Assembly: GCA_964543545.1 (NCBI GenBank)
Contig: CAZIYT010000005.1
Span: forward strand, 473,511-537,510
Source: UBA4416 sp964543545
GTDB lineage: Bacteria > Bacteroidota > Bacteroidia > B-17B0 > Aurantibacillaceae
Length of the DNA: 64,000 bases
Direction: 5' to 3'
Shown here: positions 17,928-26,884 of the stretch, one piece after another
How positions within the stretch are numbered: the first letter of the stretch is position 1
Layout: each line of letters starts with the position of its first letter
The notes under the pieces: generated by a model
Databases searched by the model: none
What the model was told of the DNA's origin: nothing
Seen by the model: the letters and a program-made list of their open reading frames with translations, nothing else
Made by a program: the position numbers and the translations under genes

Positions 17928-18893
17928 TTATACCCAGGTGCGCCTGAATTTAAATAACTTTTTAATCAGCTTGCCGGTCGACTGGCTTTTCATGCTTTTA
18001 CGAATCCCACGAAAGGCATTATTCAAACGCGCTGCTTCCCAGGCGAGCCGGCTGGCGCCTGTACAGCGGATTCCCCGGTGTGTGATGATCATCTCCTTGC
18101 AAACACTTTTTTTGTACTCCGGGATGTAATAGCGCCAGATTTTTTTAACCGTAATCAGGTGGTAGTACATAAACTCTTCACCTTTGTCGAGATCAAGAAG
18201 CTTCCCCTGCTTATAGCTGTAATTGATCGGCTGAGGATGCTCGCGGATGATGTCCTTAAAGTAGGCCCTGATCTTCCCGTTCTTTTCTGCGTTTTTAATA
18301 ATATCAAACATGCTGACCTGCAGATTCCGGCCGCGGATCTCATCAAAGGTAAAAACCGCTCCATGCCAGCGCTGGCAACATTCCTCAAAGCCATAATAGG
18401 CTGCATCATTCAATAAGGAAGCAATATTTCCATGATCTTTATACAGGTATTTCCCTATACCGTTATTCCTGAACAGGGTGAAATGCCCCGTACACCATAG
18501 GTTTTGCGTGGTGATCACATCATACTCCTCAAGCATGCCGTCTGTGAGAAAATGCCGGATATCGCCCCAGATTATATCGAGGTCGCACCAGCCCCAATGA
18601 TCATAGCCCCTGAACTCCTCCTCAAAAATATGACCGAAGAGCGGCTTTAATTCATTGATCTTCCAGGCGCTTTGCAGCTGAACCTTTTCTCCGAGCTTCT
18701 GCGATGAAAACGCATTCAGCTCCGCAAGATTCATTTTAATGAATTTGATATTGGCATCGGTATAGCTTTCGGCAATGTGATCATTGATAACAACAAAGCT
18801 GATGGAAGGATTGCTCTTACAGGTCGCCGTAAAATAGCCGAAGTAATTCGGCAAAGGGCCCATGTAACAGGTCATTAAACAAATGCTTCTCAT
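17928..18893 (-). CDS. DUF6625-like glycan-locus protein, putative glycosyltransferase
   Basis: A 321-residue protein with the segment YDHWGWCDLDIIWGDI (an aspartate-rich DLDxxxGD that could bind metal and nucleotide sugar) and a later HGAVFTFDEIRGRNLQ. Proteins of this type recur in glycan loci, and I associate them with DUF6625; the family name is from memory. ATG 18893 (MRSICLMTCYMG) is preferred: it follows the upstream stop by 7 nt, while the longer in-frame start at 18947 would overlap the FkbM gene by 47 nt. Function inferred, not shown. Confidence 0.65.
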   Translation of the reverse strand: MRSICLMTCYMGPLPNYFGYFTATCKSNPSISFVVINDHIAESYTDANIKFIKMNLAELNAFSSQKLGEKVQLQSAWKINELKPLFGHIFEEEFRGYDHWGWCDLDIIWGDIRHFLTDGMLEEYDVITTQNLWCTGHFTLFRNNGIGKYLYKDHGNIASLLNDAAYYGFEECCQRWHGAVFTFDEIRGRNLQVSMFDIIKNAEKNGKIRAYFKDIIREHPQPINYSYKQGKLLDLDKGEEFMYYHLITVKKIWRYYIPEYKKSVCKEMIITHRGIRCTGASRLAWEAARLNNAFRGIRKSMKSQSTGKLIKKLFKFRRTWV

Positions 18894-18900
18894 CTTTTTC

Positions 18901-19671
18901 TTAATCTCTTTGTGCGGAAAGCGGCGACCGTTCGTAGATGGCATCATATTCCATAGCTACACCATCGGGCCTGTAGACCACGATAACATCCACTAACTTA
19001 AACTGCTGCCTTCTTAAAAATTCGTCCACTTCATAATACTGGCAGCCATTCTTATACAGCTCATGGTTATTCATCTCTACCAGGATCAGGTGCGTTTTCT
19101 TCAGGGTTTCAACCCCGCTTTTCAGAATGTGAAGCTCACTGCCCTGTGTGTCTATTTTTATCAGCAGGATCTCTGCCAGGTCTTTTGTTTCCTCATCCAG
19201 CGTGGAGGTCCTTACCTCCTGCTTTTCGATGAGGCTGAACTTATCCTGCTGCGCCCCCGGCTGGTGGCTGATCTCAGCACTATTCAGCTCATGGATGGAA
19301 GACGACAGAAAATTGGCCGTGATGTTGATCTCCGTTTTACCGATGGAATCGTATAAAGCCAGGTTCCGGATCGTGACCCGTTGGTTACCTTCATTGGTTT
19401 TTTGCGCGATGTGAAACATTTTGCTGATCGGCTCAAAACCAATTACAGAAGCCTTTGGAAAAACCTTCGAAAAATAGTGTGCCGTAGCTCCGTCAGCTGC
19501 GCCAATGTCCAGGATGGGCAGGTGCAGCTTGTTGACCCGGTGTTTCCGGATATAGGCCGTCAACCTGAAAAACGGCTCCGCCGGGTTACAGAACACGGTA
19601 TCCCTGAGCTTCAGAAACAACGAAGGCTTCGAGACCAGTGCTTGTAAAAAACGGATGATAAAATTTTTCAT
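18901..19671 (-). CDS. FkbM family methyltransferase
   Basis: A 256-residue SAM-dependent methyltransferase: LDIGAADGATAHYFSKVFP (motif I), VIGFEPISKM, and the FkbM hallmark IKIDTQGSELHILKSG. It differs clearly from the FkbM protein at 16299, so the pair is not a recent duplication. Likely target is a sugar hydroxyl in the surface glycan (family inference). Confidence 0.9.
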   Translation of the reverse strand: MKNFIIRFLQALVSKPSLFLKLRDTVFCNPAEPFFRLTAYIRKHRVNKLHLPILDIGAADGATAHYFSKVFPKASVIGFEPISKMFHIAQKTNEGNQRVTIRNLALYDSIGKTEINITANFLSSSIHELNSAEISHQPGAQQDKFSLIEKQEVRTSTLDEETKDLAEILLIKIDTQGSELHILKSGVETLKKTHLILVEMNNHELYKNGCQYYEVDEFLRRQQFKLVDVIVVYRPDGVAMEYDAIYERSPLSAQRD

Positions 19672-19781
19672 TTTAAGGCCTTATACGGCTATCTAAATTA
19701 GTCATTATTAAAGAGCTTCGCCAATCCTTTTCGGGTTCCGGACCGAACCAGAGAATCCCACATGTTGCTTTACTGTCTTCC

Positions 19782-20819
19782 TCATGACGTCATAGCAGAT
19801 AATATGGGCTCAACAAGCTCCCGAAGCTCATCTAGCCTTACCTCCAGGTCGAAATTATTTGCCCGTTCATAAATCTCCGTAGCAGCACAGCGAAGGTAGT
19901 GGTAATTGACGTTTACGGCATCGCAGAGCGAATAGTACATGTTGTTATGGCGATCCGTGCTTTTTCTGAATTCCAGCACATGTGTCCCTTCCTTCATAAA
20001 CATGACCAGTGCCAACGCTGCACCATGTGTGCTAATCACCACCTGAGCATTCGAGATCAGATCAAGCTGCTCCTGAAAGGAATAGTCTTCAAAATACAGG
20101 ATCGCAAAACCGCGTTCCTTCAAATAACCGCATAGCTCCTGCTCATTGGTTACAAAACGCCTGCTGGACTTTGCCCTGCTGATATAAATACGATCAACAG
20201 GTTTTGAAACAGGCTTCAATTGAGGTAAAACAATCGCCCTGAGCTTCCGGAGATTTTCAGGATTAAAATTTCCGGTCCCTGCTATATGAGAGGGGACATA
20301 AAGCTTCGGAACTCTCGCCAGTGTATCGTCTTCGAGGTAAGCAATGTTGGTGATTTTAAAATACTGCAAACTATCGAGATATAGTCTCTCATGCTTGAAA
20401 TAAGCAGGCAATAAGGCCGTATAATTTTTCAGCTCATCATTGAGTTCGGCAATCCGGGTGAGGCCGTCACAGAGCCAGTGCGCAAAGCCATGCGGGCCGC
20501 TGTAATTATCAAATAAAACCAGGTAGTTTACCCGCTTGTCAAGCGTCCGTTTTTTAAATTTCAAAAGTGTTTTTAACAGGTACCGGCTTTTATAGTTCCT
20601 GAAATCTATATCATAGCAGATAATGAACTCCTTTTTAGAGCGGAAATTTTCGTAGATGATCCCCAAAGGCGTTAAGGCCGCATTCCGGATAAAATACAGG
20701 CCGCTGGATTTAACGGTGTAGGACGTGGCTCCGAAATACCCTTCATCACCGGTTTTCAAACCAACAGGGAGCTTCCGCCTGATCACCTGCTCCTTATAAA
20801 ATTCCCTTACCAGTTTCAT
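19782..20819 (-). CDS. Glycosyltransferase family 61 protein
   Basis: A 345-residue protein with the GT61 (formerly DUF563) signatures: FDNYSGPHGFAHWLCDGLTR, DRIYISRAKSSRR and VVISTHGAALALVMFMKEGTHVLEF. It lies inside the minus-strand glycan operon, overlapping the upstream GT4 gene by 4 nt. The 110-nt gap downstream (19672-19781) is the largest within the operon; I see no hairpin terminator there. Confidence 0.88.
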   Translation of the reverse strand: MKLVREFYKEQVIRRKLPVGLKTGDEGYFGATSYTVKSSGLYFIRNAALTPLGIIYENFRSKKEFIICYDIDFRNYKSRYLLKTLLKFKKRTLDKRVNYLVLFDNYSGPHGFAHWLCDGLTRIAELNDELKNYTALLPAYFKHERLYLDSLQYFKITNIAYLEDDTLARVPKLYVPSHIAGTGNFNPENLRKLRAIVLPQLKPVSKPVDRIYISRAKSSRRFVTNEQELCGYLKERGFAILYFEDYSFQEQLDLISNAQVVISTHGAALALVMFMKEGTHVLEFRKSTDRHNNMYYSLCDAVNVNYHYLRCAATEIYERANNFDLEVRLDELRELVEPILSAMTS

Positions 20820-22021
20820 GTGTACAGCGCTTGTTTTGGCAAATTTGTAAATAAATACTGAAGGGCGTTCCTGGCCGCTGTATAATTAAAGACGGAAGCC
20901 TCTTTTACGAGCTCTATCTTGTGTTTCAATTCCCTTCTTACTGCCGGTTGGCTTATGAGCACAAGCGCCCGCGACAACTCTTCACTGGATGAAGGATCGA
21001 AATATAAAGCGCTGTCTTCCAGCATTTCCTTGTGCCCCGCGAGATCGGAGCAAACCGCAGGCACGTTATATTCAAGAGCTTCCAGTGGCGGAAGGTTTGT
21101 CGGCCCTAAAAATGTCGGCATTACCAGGCTCAGTGCATTTGATAATAAGATCTCTTTTTCCATTTCGGGAATAAAGCCCAGGCAAAGCACCTCGTTTGTC
21201 AAATCCAGCTCTGCTATGTGTTGCCTGATTGCCGGCAGCTCTCCTTTATCGGAGCCGGAAAGCACCAGTTTGATGTGTTGTGTATCTGTATCACGAAAGG
21301 TCCTGAACGCTTTGATCAACATGAGGTGATTCTTATGTTTCCAATATTGAGCCGGGTAATAAAAATAGCCCTCCGTTTTTAAGCCGTAATTTTTCAATGC
21401 TGCCTGCGCAGCTCCTGTGGAAATAGAAGCCGTTTGCTTGCGGATAAAAAACGGCACCACAACGATCTTATCCGGAGCGATTTGCAAATAGCGGATCAGC
21501 TCTTCTTTCCCTGCTTCCGATTCTACCGCAATCAACGCGGCTTTTTTCAGGTCTGTATTATACCACTGTTCTCTTTTTTCCAATTGACCGTTCTCGCTGA
21601 ATTCAGCGAAGGTACTCAGGGAAAGGTGTGCGATATCCCAGTTGGTAGCAATGAAGGGCACGCCTTCAAGCTCCCGTTGTGCCTGGTTCAGGTAATAGAC
21701 ATAGTCTATTCCGAAACCGGCGATAAGCTTTGAAACATGCTTATTGATAAGCCCACTCAGGTACGTGTTGGCAGGCTTGCTGCTCTTTAACATTTTCCGG
21801 ATGAGCTTGAGAAAAAAGGTCGGCTTTGTAAAATGCTCGTTCAGGTAGATGACTTCCTTATTAAGATTTACCGGATGAGAGCCTTTTTTATAGGTCAAAA
21901 AAACAATTTCCGTTCCTTCGAAACGCTCTTCATCGAGTAATTTTACCAGGGAATGGATATAAGTATAAGCTCCGCCCTCCTGCGGTAACATATCGTTATT
22001 AAGCCATACTCCTATTTTCAT
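20816..22021 (-). CDS. Glycosyltransferase family 4 (GT-B)
   Basis: A 401-residue retaining-type glycosyltransferase: the N-terminal MKIGVWLNNDMLPQEGGAYTY and the GT4 C-terminal domain with YFYYPAQYWKHKNH, VLCLGFIPEMEKEILLSNA, and the EX7E donor region PTFLGPTNLPPLEALEYNVP. It overlaps the downstream GT61 gene by 4 nt and follows the methyltransferase gene by 8 nt. Sugar specificity unknown. Confidence 0.92.
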   Translation of the reverse strand: MKIGVWLNNDMLPQEGGAYTYIHSLVKLLDEERFEGTEIVFLTYKKGSHPVNLNKEVIYLNEHFTKPTFFLKLIRKMLKSSKPANTYLSGLINKHVSKLIAGFGIDYVYYLNQAQRELEGVPFIATNWDIAHLSLSTFAEFSENGQLEKREQWYNTDLKKAALIAVESEAGKEELIRYLQIAPDKIVVVPFFIRKQTASISTGAAQAALKNYGLKTEGYFYYPAQYWKHKNHLMLIKAFRTFRDTDTQHIKLVLSGSDKGELPAIRQHIAELDLTNEVLCLGFIPEMEKEILLSNALSLVMPTFLGPTNLPPLEALEYNVPAVCSDLAGHKEMLEDSALYFDPSSSEELSRALVLISQPAVRRELKHKIELVKEASVFNYTAARNALQYLFTNLPKQALYT

Positions 22022-22029
22022 TCTGCAAA

Positions 22030-22776
22030 TTATTTTTTCCTCAATACATACAGGGCGTACCAGTTGCTGCTATCAGGTGCCCGGTCCAACATCCAGCCGT
22101 AGCTGGCCATTACTTCAAATTTATCTCCGGCAAGGCGCTCAATATCATTTTTGAAAAAATAGCGCATGCGATGCAGCTCAGAAAACCGGTGCTCCATATC
22201 GTTTTCCTGATCCTTCACTTCAAAATCGAATGCAACCTCAACCGTATGGTTTTCTTTCAGGTGGGTGGCTGTAGTCCGGCGCTTCAGAACAAAGCGGTCG
22301 TTCTGCATATCTTTGGTACGATTGCCGGGAGGATCGGCCATCACGCCGTCCCCGTTCCAAAAATCGAATACCAGCAATCCGTCTTTCTCCAGGTGATCAT
22401 AGGCCCTCGCAAAGAAGTCTTTGACATCCGTATCGCTATTCAAATAACTGAACACGTGGAAGAGAGAAACAATGAGCGGAAAAGTTTTGTGGAGCTTATA
22501 ATGCCTGATATCGCCCTGCATAAACTTCGCATCAGCAATAGAACGGTTTTCAGCAATCGCAATCATGTCCTCAGAAAGATCGAGCCCGGTGACCTCATAC
22601 CCTTTCTCCGAAAATTTCGCTGAATAGTTTCCGGTGCCACACCCAAGCTCCAGCAATGCTTTGCTATCCAAAACCCGGTGCCGATCGATCACAGACAACA
22701 CATAACCGGTTTCGGCAGCATAATCTTTATCCTGGTAGATCAGGTCGTAAATCTTCGCGTAATCTTTAAACTGCAT
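22030..22776 (-). CDS. Class I SAM-dependent methyltransferase
   Basis: A 248-residue enzyme from the chosen start MQFKDYAKIYDLIYQDKDY. It has motif I LLELGCGTGNYSAKF, VTGLDLSEDMIAIA, and GDIRHYKLHKTFPLIVSLFHVFSYL, the layout of small-molecule/sugar methyltransferases. ATG 22776 lies 1 nt after the stop of the upstream aminotransferase; the longer in-frame start at 22941 would run through that gene. Substrate unknown, possibly an amino or deoxy sugar. Confidence 0.88.
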   Translation of the reverse strand: MQFKDYAKIYDLIYQDKDYAAETGYVLSVIDRHRVLDSKALLELGCGTGNYSAKFSEKGYEVTGLDLSEDMIAIAENRSIADAKFMQGDIRHYKLHKTFPLIVSLFHVFSYLNSDTDVKDFFARAYDHLEKDGLLVFDFWNGDGVMADPPGNRTKDMQNDRFVLKRRTTATHLKENHTVEVAFDFEVKDQENDMEHRFSELHRMRYFFKNDIERLAGDKFEVMASYGWMLDRAPDSSNWYALYVLRKK

Positions 22777-22777
22777 C

Positions 22778-23887
22778 TTAATTCCGTTTAGCGATCTCCA
22801 TAAATTTATCGCACACATAATCCATATCCGCGTCGGTAAGACCAAGGCCGCTTGGCAGATAAAACCCTTTCCGGGCAATATACTCCGACTCCGGGTAGCT
22901 ACCGGCAAACCTGCCTTTGAAAACGGGTTGCTCGTGACCACACCAGAAAAAAGGTCGCGAGCCTATGCCATGCTGCGCCAGCTCTTTCATGAAATACTCG
23001 TTGTCATGTTGGCTTTCCTTCCCAATGACAATGGCAAAGACCCAATAGATATTATCGGCATAAGCTGTTTTCTCAACAGGAAACCGGAAGCCTTCCATGC
23101 CTGATAATCTTTCCGAATAATAGTTCCCGATATGTCTTTTCTTAATAACAAACTCGTCGAGCCTTTCCAGCTGTGCCACACCTAAGGCCGCCTGCAAATT
23201 CGTCATCCGGTAATTATAACCCAGCTCGTAATGCACAAATCTTTTTTCAGGAACAAAGCAAAGGTTCCTTAAAGACAGGCATTTGTTGGCAACTTCCTCA
23301 TCGTCCGTCATGATCATGCCGCCCTCACCCGTAGTAATATGCTTGTTCGGGTAAAAGCTAAAAATGCTCACATCGCCCAGGCTTCCACAGGCTTTACCGT
23401 AATAGGCCTGCCCATGCATTTCAGCAGCATCCTCAATGATCTTAAGGCCGTATTTGGCTTTCAATTCAAATACAGGATTCATATCTACCGGTAAGCCGTA
23501 AGTATGCACCACCATAATCGCTTTGGTCTTTTTAGTGATCTTACGCTCGATATCCTCCACCTTCATGTTCCAGGTATCGGCATGGCAATCAACGAAGACG
23601 GGGACGGCTTTCGCCTGAACGATGGCCATGATACAGGAAATGATGCAAAAGGTTGGAACGATCACCTCATCGCCTTCTCCGATCCCGACAGCCCTCACGG
23701 CAATCTCCAGGGCAGCCGTGCCATTGCATACCGCTATGCCATACTTACGGCCTACCTTTTTAGAAAACTCCGTTTCAAATTTTTTAATAAAGGGGCCTTC
23801 ACTGGAAATCCAGCCGGTATCGATGCATTCGTTAAGGTACTTTTTTTCGTTGCCGTCTAAAAGCGGGGTATTCACAGGAATATTCAT
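22778..23887 (-). CDS. DegT/DnrJ/EryC1/StrS family sugar aminotransferase
   Basis: PLP enzyme that aminates a nucleotide-linked keto sugar. The 369 residues include GTAALEIAVRA, EDAAEMHGQAYYG with the PLP aspartate D153, and FSFYPNKHITTGEGGM with the Schiff-base lysine K182. The sequence resembles perosamine-synthase-type members. No GDP-mannose dehydratase or other keto-sugar-forming gene is in the window, so the exact product is open. It implies an amino sugar in the surface glycan. Confidence 0.92.
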   Translation of the reverse strand: MNIPVNTPLLDGNEKKYLNECIDTGWISSEGPFIKKFETEFSKKVGRKYGIAVCNGTAALEIAVRAVGIGEGDEVIVPTFCIISCIMAIVQAKAVPVFVDCHADTWNMKVEDIERKITKKTKAIMVVHTYGLPVDMNPVFELKAKYGLKIIEDAAEMHGQAYYGKACGSLGDVSIFSFYPNKHITTGEGGMIMTDDEEVANKCLSLRNLCFVPEKRFVHYELGYNYRMTNLQAALGVAQLERLDEFVIKKRHIGNYYSERLSGMEGFRFPVEKTAYADNIYWVFAIVIGKESQHDNEYFMKELAQHGIGSRPFFWCGHEQPVFKGRFAGSYPESEYIARKGFYLPSGLGLTDADMDYVCDKFMEIAKRN

Positions 23888-23890
23888 AAC

Positions 23891-24289
23891 TTAAAATCGT
23901 GTTTTATCGTGTTCGCCCGAATAAGGTCCTTGTTTCACTTCAATCATCTCGGTTGGCTCCAGCATTTCAAAACCATGGCCTCCGCTTGATAATAAGATCA
24001 CATCGCCCGCCTCCAGGATTCTGTCGAAGAGGTATTCTTTTTCCTGCGTATAGAACTGAATTTTCACCAGGCCGCTTTTAACGAACAGGACTTCCTGGGT
24101 GAGTGTTACCGTACGGTCGACCGCATTATGGACGTGAGGCTGGATTACATAGCCTTTCGGGCGATTCATATAGCCAAGCTGCTGCGAAAAGTCGTCGGGT
24201 GTAAAAAACTTAATGCCCTCTTCTTTAAAATCATGTTTGATAATGATTGCCAATAAAAGATCGAGGTGTTTAATATATTCAATCATCAT
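23891..24289 (-). CDS. Cupin-fold protein of the glycan locus
   Basis: A 132-residue single-domain protein. The segment PHVHNAVDRTVTLTQEVLFVKSGLVKIQF followed by LEAGDVILLSSGGHGFEML fits a small cupin barrel with HxH and Gly-rich strands. It ends MIEVKQGPYSGEHDKTRF. It sits 3 nt downstream of the aminotransferase's upstream side and 8 nt from the next gene. It may be a sugar isomerase or epimerase-like enzyme, but catalytic identity cannot be assigned. Confidence 0.7.
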   Translation of the reverse strand: MMIEYIKHLDLLLAIIIKHDFKEEGIKFFTPDDFSQQLGYMNRPKGYVIQPHVHNAVDRTVTLTQEVLFVKSGLVKIQFYTQEKEYLFDRILEAGDVILLSSGGHGFEMLEPTEMIEVKQGPYSGEHDKTRF

Positions 24290-24297
24290 GTTAAGTC

Positions 24298-25230
24298 TTA
24301 TAATTTTTCAGGGGTTCCGGTTATCACGTTGATCACCTCAAGCCCCCGGATCAGCTCCAGTCGTTGATTTCCTTCAAGATAGGTCAATGCATAATTTATG
24401 TCACGGCTTTCCCTGAATTTACTTTCCACGAAGGCCTCGCCTACGGAGAGCTCTCTCACCTTATCCGTCAATAAATCACGCCTCACAAAATAAGCGTTGT
24501 TGCCGGCGAGGTTGCATCCCACCAACGCGTAAGACTTTTTTTTCGCCACATGATGGAGCGCCGGTAAAGAAGCTCCCCAGAATAAATTGCTGAAGTGCCT
24601 GTTTGTTCTTACAAAGGCTTTGTCATAAGGCACGGTAATAGCCCGTTCTTTACCAAACACACTGTTATACTCCACGGCTATGATCGCGGGATTAAGACTA
24701 CCCAGGTCCAGGGTGTCAAAAATATGATAGTCATTGCCATCGAGATCAATATGCAGAAAACCGATGTCTGAATACCCTGTTTCTTTCAATAAGCCATTGA
24801 TATTTTCCTTATCAATGAAGACCGCCTTTTGCCTTAACGCATAGCGCCAATACCAGCCCTGGCTTTTAAGCGAATCCATCGCCTCCTGCGAACCATCCAT
24901 CACAAAACCCGACCAGTTGTTATGGCACATCAGAAAACGGGTATTGGATTCGAGGTAATTTTCAACGCCAAATTCTATGAAGACCTTATTCCTGATAGCC
25001 ACATGCTTGATCAGGTATTGGATAATGCCGTCATCTCCAAACTGGCTAAAGATTTTAAATTCATAATCATGGATGTTTGGCGAATTTATCTGGTATTGCT
25101 GATTCGACAGCAAAGCCCCCAGGGCCAGCAGCTCCGTGTCATTGCTTTGTTGTTTCAGGCCATCGCCTGATAAAACACGTATTGCCTTTTTTACTTTTCC
25201 AAACATGCGTTGATGGGTGCCCGGAACCAA
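24298..25230 (-). CDS. Methyltransferase-like protein of the glycan locus
   Basis: A 310-residue protein with IKHVAIRNKVFIEFGVENYLES (a Rossmann-like strand with FIEFG in the motif I position) and DIGFLHIDLDGNDYHIFDTLD, reminiscent of the FkbM DxxG(x)E/D region. I read it as a divergent SAM-methyltransferase-fold protein without being able to prove activity. An alternative ATG at 25206 (MFGKVKKAIRVL) is equally plausible as the start. Confidence 0.6.
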   Translation of the reverse strand: MVPGTHQRMFGKVKKAIRVLSGDGLKQQSNDTELLALGALLSNQQYQINSPNIHDYEFKIFSQFGDDGIIQYLIKHVAIRNKVFIEFGVENYLESNTRFLMCHNNWSGFVMDGSQEAMDSLKSQGWYWRYALRQKAVFIDKENINGLLKETGYSDIGFLHIDLDGNDYHIFDTLDLGSLNPAIIAVEYNSVFGKERAITVPYDKAFVRTNRHFSNLFWGASLPALHHVAKKKSYALVGCNLAGNNAYFVRRDLLTDKVRELSVGEAFVESKFRESRDINYALTYLEGNQRLELIRGLEVINVITGTPEKL

Positions 25231-25254
25231 GTCCTGAAGGCTTTGCGTACTTAA

Positions 25255-26166
25255 TTAAAAAATATTTTTCAGTTTAAAGATAATCCTTTCCTTTTTGTCC
25301 ATGAATTTTTTGGAGAAAAAGATCGCCGTTCGCTTTCTTTCCCGTAGATTTTCCTTCACCTCCAGCTTCATGAGCTCTTGAGGGTCGAAGCTATCGGCAA
25401 GCACATTATCATAGACACTCGTACTTGTTTTAGCATGCTCACCGCTTCCGTCGTTTCCTCCATTGATCGTAAAAGGCACTCTCGGATACAGGGTCAGCTT
25501 GTTTTTCAGGAATGAAGAGGCATACCAGCGGATTGCCCAGGAGCTGTTCTTTTCCTTTACCTGATCTTTCAGCATCTTGAAAAAATTATAAGTGCCCGAA
25601 AATTCAAATTCGTGTTGCAGGTTTTTAGATTCCAGCTCTTCTACAAGGGCTTTTCCGTCAGGGTTAAAATCCTGCCAGCGGTCTTTCCAGGTAGCCCAGC
25701 CCCAACAATCTGCTCCACGCAGAAAAAAATAATCAGACTTATATCCTGCCGGGAATGAATAGCCGTGGATGCAATTGATCTGTTGATTATCCCGGAAATG
25801 ATTCAGGGAGAAATTAAAATACTGCAGGGCATACTTACTCAAAACAAGATCGTCTTCCAGAACAATGAGCCGTCCATGCTTTTCGAGTAGCTCTGTCACA
25901 GTGGAGATCACAGATGCAGCAAGTCCTTCATTCCGGTCTTTTTCACGAATAACAACTTCTTTACACCAGGCGTTGCTCCTGATCACCTTCCTCACTTCGG
26001 CCATATTCTTTTTATCCTGCGGGCTTGCATTGGCCCTGGGGCCATCAGCGATAATGTACAGAAGCGATTCGTCGGCCAGGAAATTCTGTTGCAGCGAGGT
26101 CAGAACCCTCTGTGTATGGACAGGCCTGTTAAAAACGAATAATACGATCGGCGCCGTGGTCATCAT
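25255..26166 (-). CDS. GT-A-type glycosyltransferase (GT2/GNT-I-like)
   Basis: A 303-residue protein starting MMTTAPIVLFVFNRPVHTQRVL, with the DxD-like metal site in LIVLEDDLVLSKYALQYFN and a WGWATWKDRWQDF acceptor-side motif typical of this group. ATG 26166 overlaps the upstream stop by 1 nt and matches the conserved N terminus better than the longer start at 26202. Part of the minus-strand glycan operon. Confidence 0.82.
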   Translation of the reverse strand: MMTTAPIVLFVFNRPVHTQRVLTSLQQNFLADESLLYIIADGPRANASPQDKKNMAEVRKVIRSNAWCKEVVIREKDRNEGLAASVISTVTELLEKHGRLIVLEDDLVLSKYALQYFNFSLNHFRDNQQINCIHGYSFPAGYKSDYFFLRGADCWGWATWKDRWQDFNPDGKALVEELESKNLQHEFEFSGTYNFFKMLKDQVKEKNSSWAIRWYASSFLKNKLTLYPRVPFTINGGNDGSGEHAKTSTSVYDNVLADSFDPQELMKLEVKENLRERKRTAIFFSKKFMDKKERIIFKLKNIF

Positions 26167-26882
26167 TATTTTTTCCTCCAAATGCTTGTTTTGTTGAACC
26201 ATGTAATATACGGCACAGGCCCGAAGCCATCCATTTCCAGCGTAAACTGACCGGCAAAATGCTTTAGAAAATAGTCGGAATAATACTCCCGTTCCGTATT
26301 ATCAATGATCAGTAAACCTTTTGATTTGATCTTGGGAATAGCATGAAGAATGCAGGAAGGCCTTGCGCGGCCATCCACCAGTACCACCTCCAGGCTGTTA
26401 TCAGCTTCCTCATCTATCCGGGAAGCGTAGGCTTTGAAAGTGTCCTTTGTATGATCGTCGTGCGAGCTGTAATAGGCAAAAGGATCTGCGGGATCCTGAG
26501 GCAGCACATGGACATTTTGCTCCGGTGTCAGGAAATATCCCTGCCACTGATCTTTGAAGCCCCGCTTATCGATATGTGCGCTTATTTCTTTGAACCAGGT
26601 ATCGTGATGCTCTACTGTAATTACCCGGCAGCCTTTTTCCAAAAAGAACAAACTCGATCCACCGCCGCCAAATTCAAATACCTTATCTCCTTTTTTTAAT
26701 TCTTTCTCAAGGAAATTGATTGCAGGAAAGGTGATCCAGGGCAGACGGTAATACAGGGACGTTTTAGAGCGATCCAGCGTCCTTTTCCAGGGCTTATAAT
26801 ACTTCCAGAAAGAAACGGAATGAGAGGCGTATTTTTTACTCTCATACCTGAACCTCAGAAAATCCTGCCACAGTTTTTTCAT
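26166..26882 (-). CDS. Class I methyltransferase-like protein
   Basis: A 238-residue protein with a glycine-rich motif I KVFEFGGGGSSLFFLEKGC, then VITVEHHDTWFKEI, and VVLVDGRARPSCILHAIPKIKSKGLLIIDNTE, matching the core strands of SAM-dependent methyltransferases. A basic N terminus precedes it. It lies between the exporter ATPase gene and a glycosyltransferase gene, overlapping the latter, so a role in modifying the exported glycan is likely but inferred. Confidence 0.68.
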   Translation of the reverse strand: MKKLWQDFLRFRYESKKYASHSVSFWKYYKPWKRTLDRSKTSLYYRLPWITFPAINFLEKELKKGDKVFEFGGGGSSLFFLEKGCRVITVEHHDTWFKEISAHIDKRGFKDQWQGYFLTPEQNVHVLPQDPADPFAYYSSHDDHTKDTFKAYASRIDEEADNSLEVVLVDGRARPSCILHAIPKIKSKGLLIIDNTEREYYSDYFLKHFAGQFTLEMDGFGPVPYITWFNKTSIWRKK

Positions 26883-26884
26883 AC

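Noticed and set aside
22777..22941. Longer start for the methyltransferase at 22030
   Set aside because: The 55 extra codons would lie inside the upstream aminotransferase gene, and the family N terminus begins at MQFKDYAKIYD.
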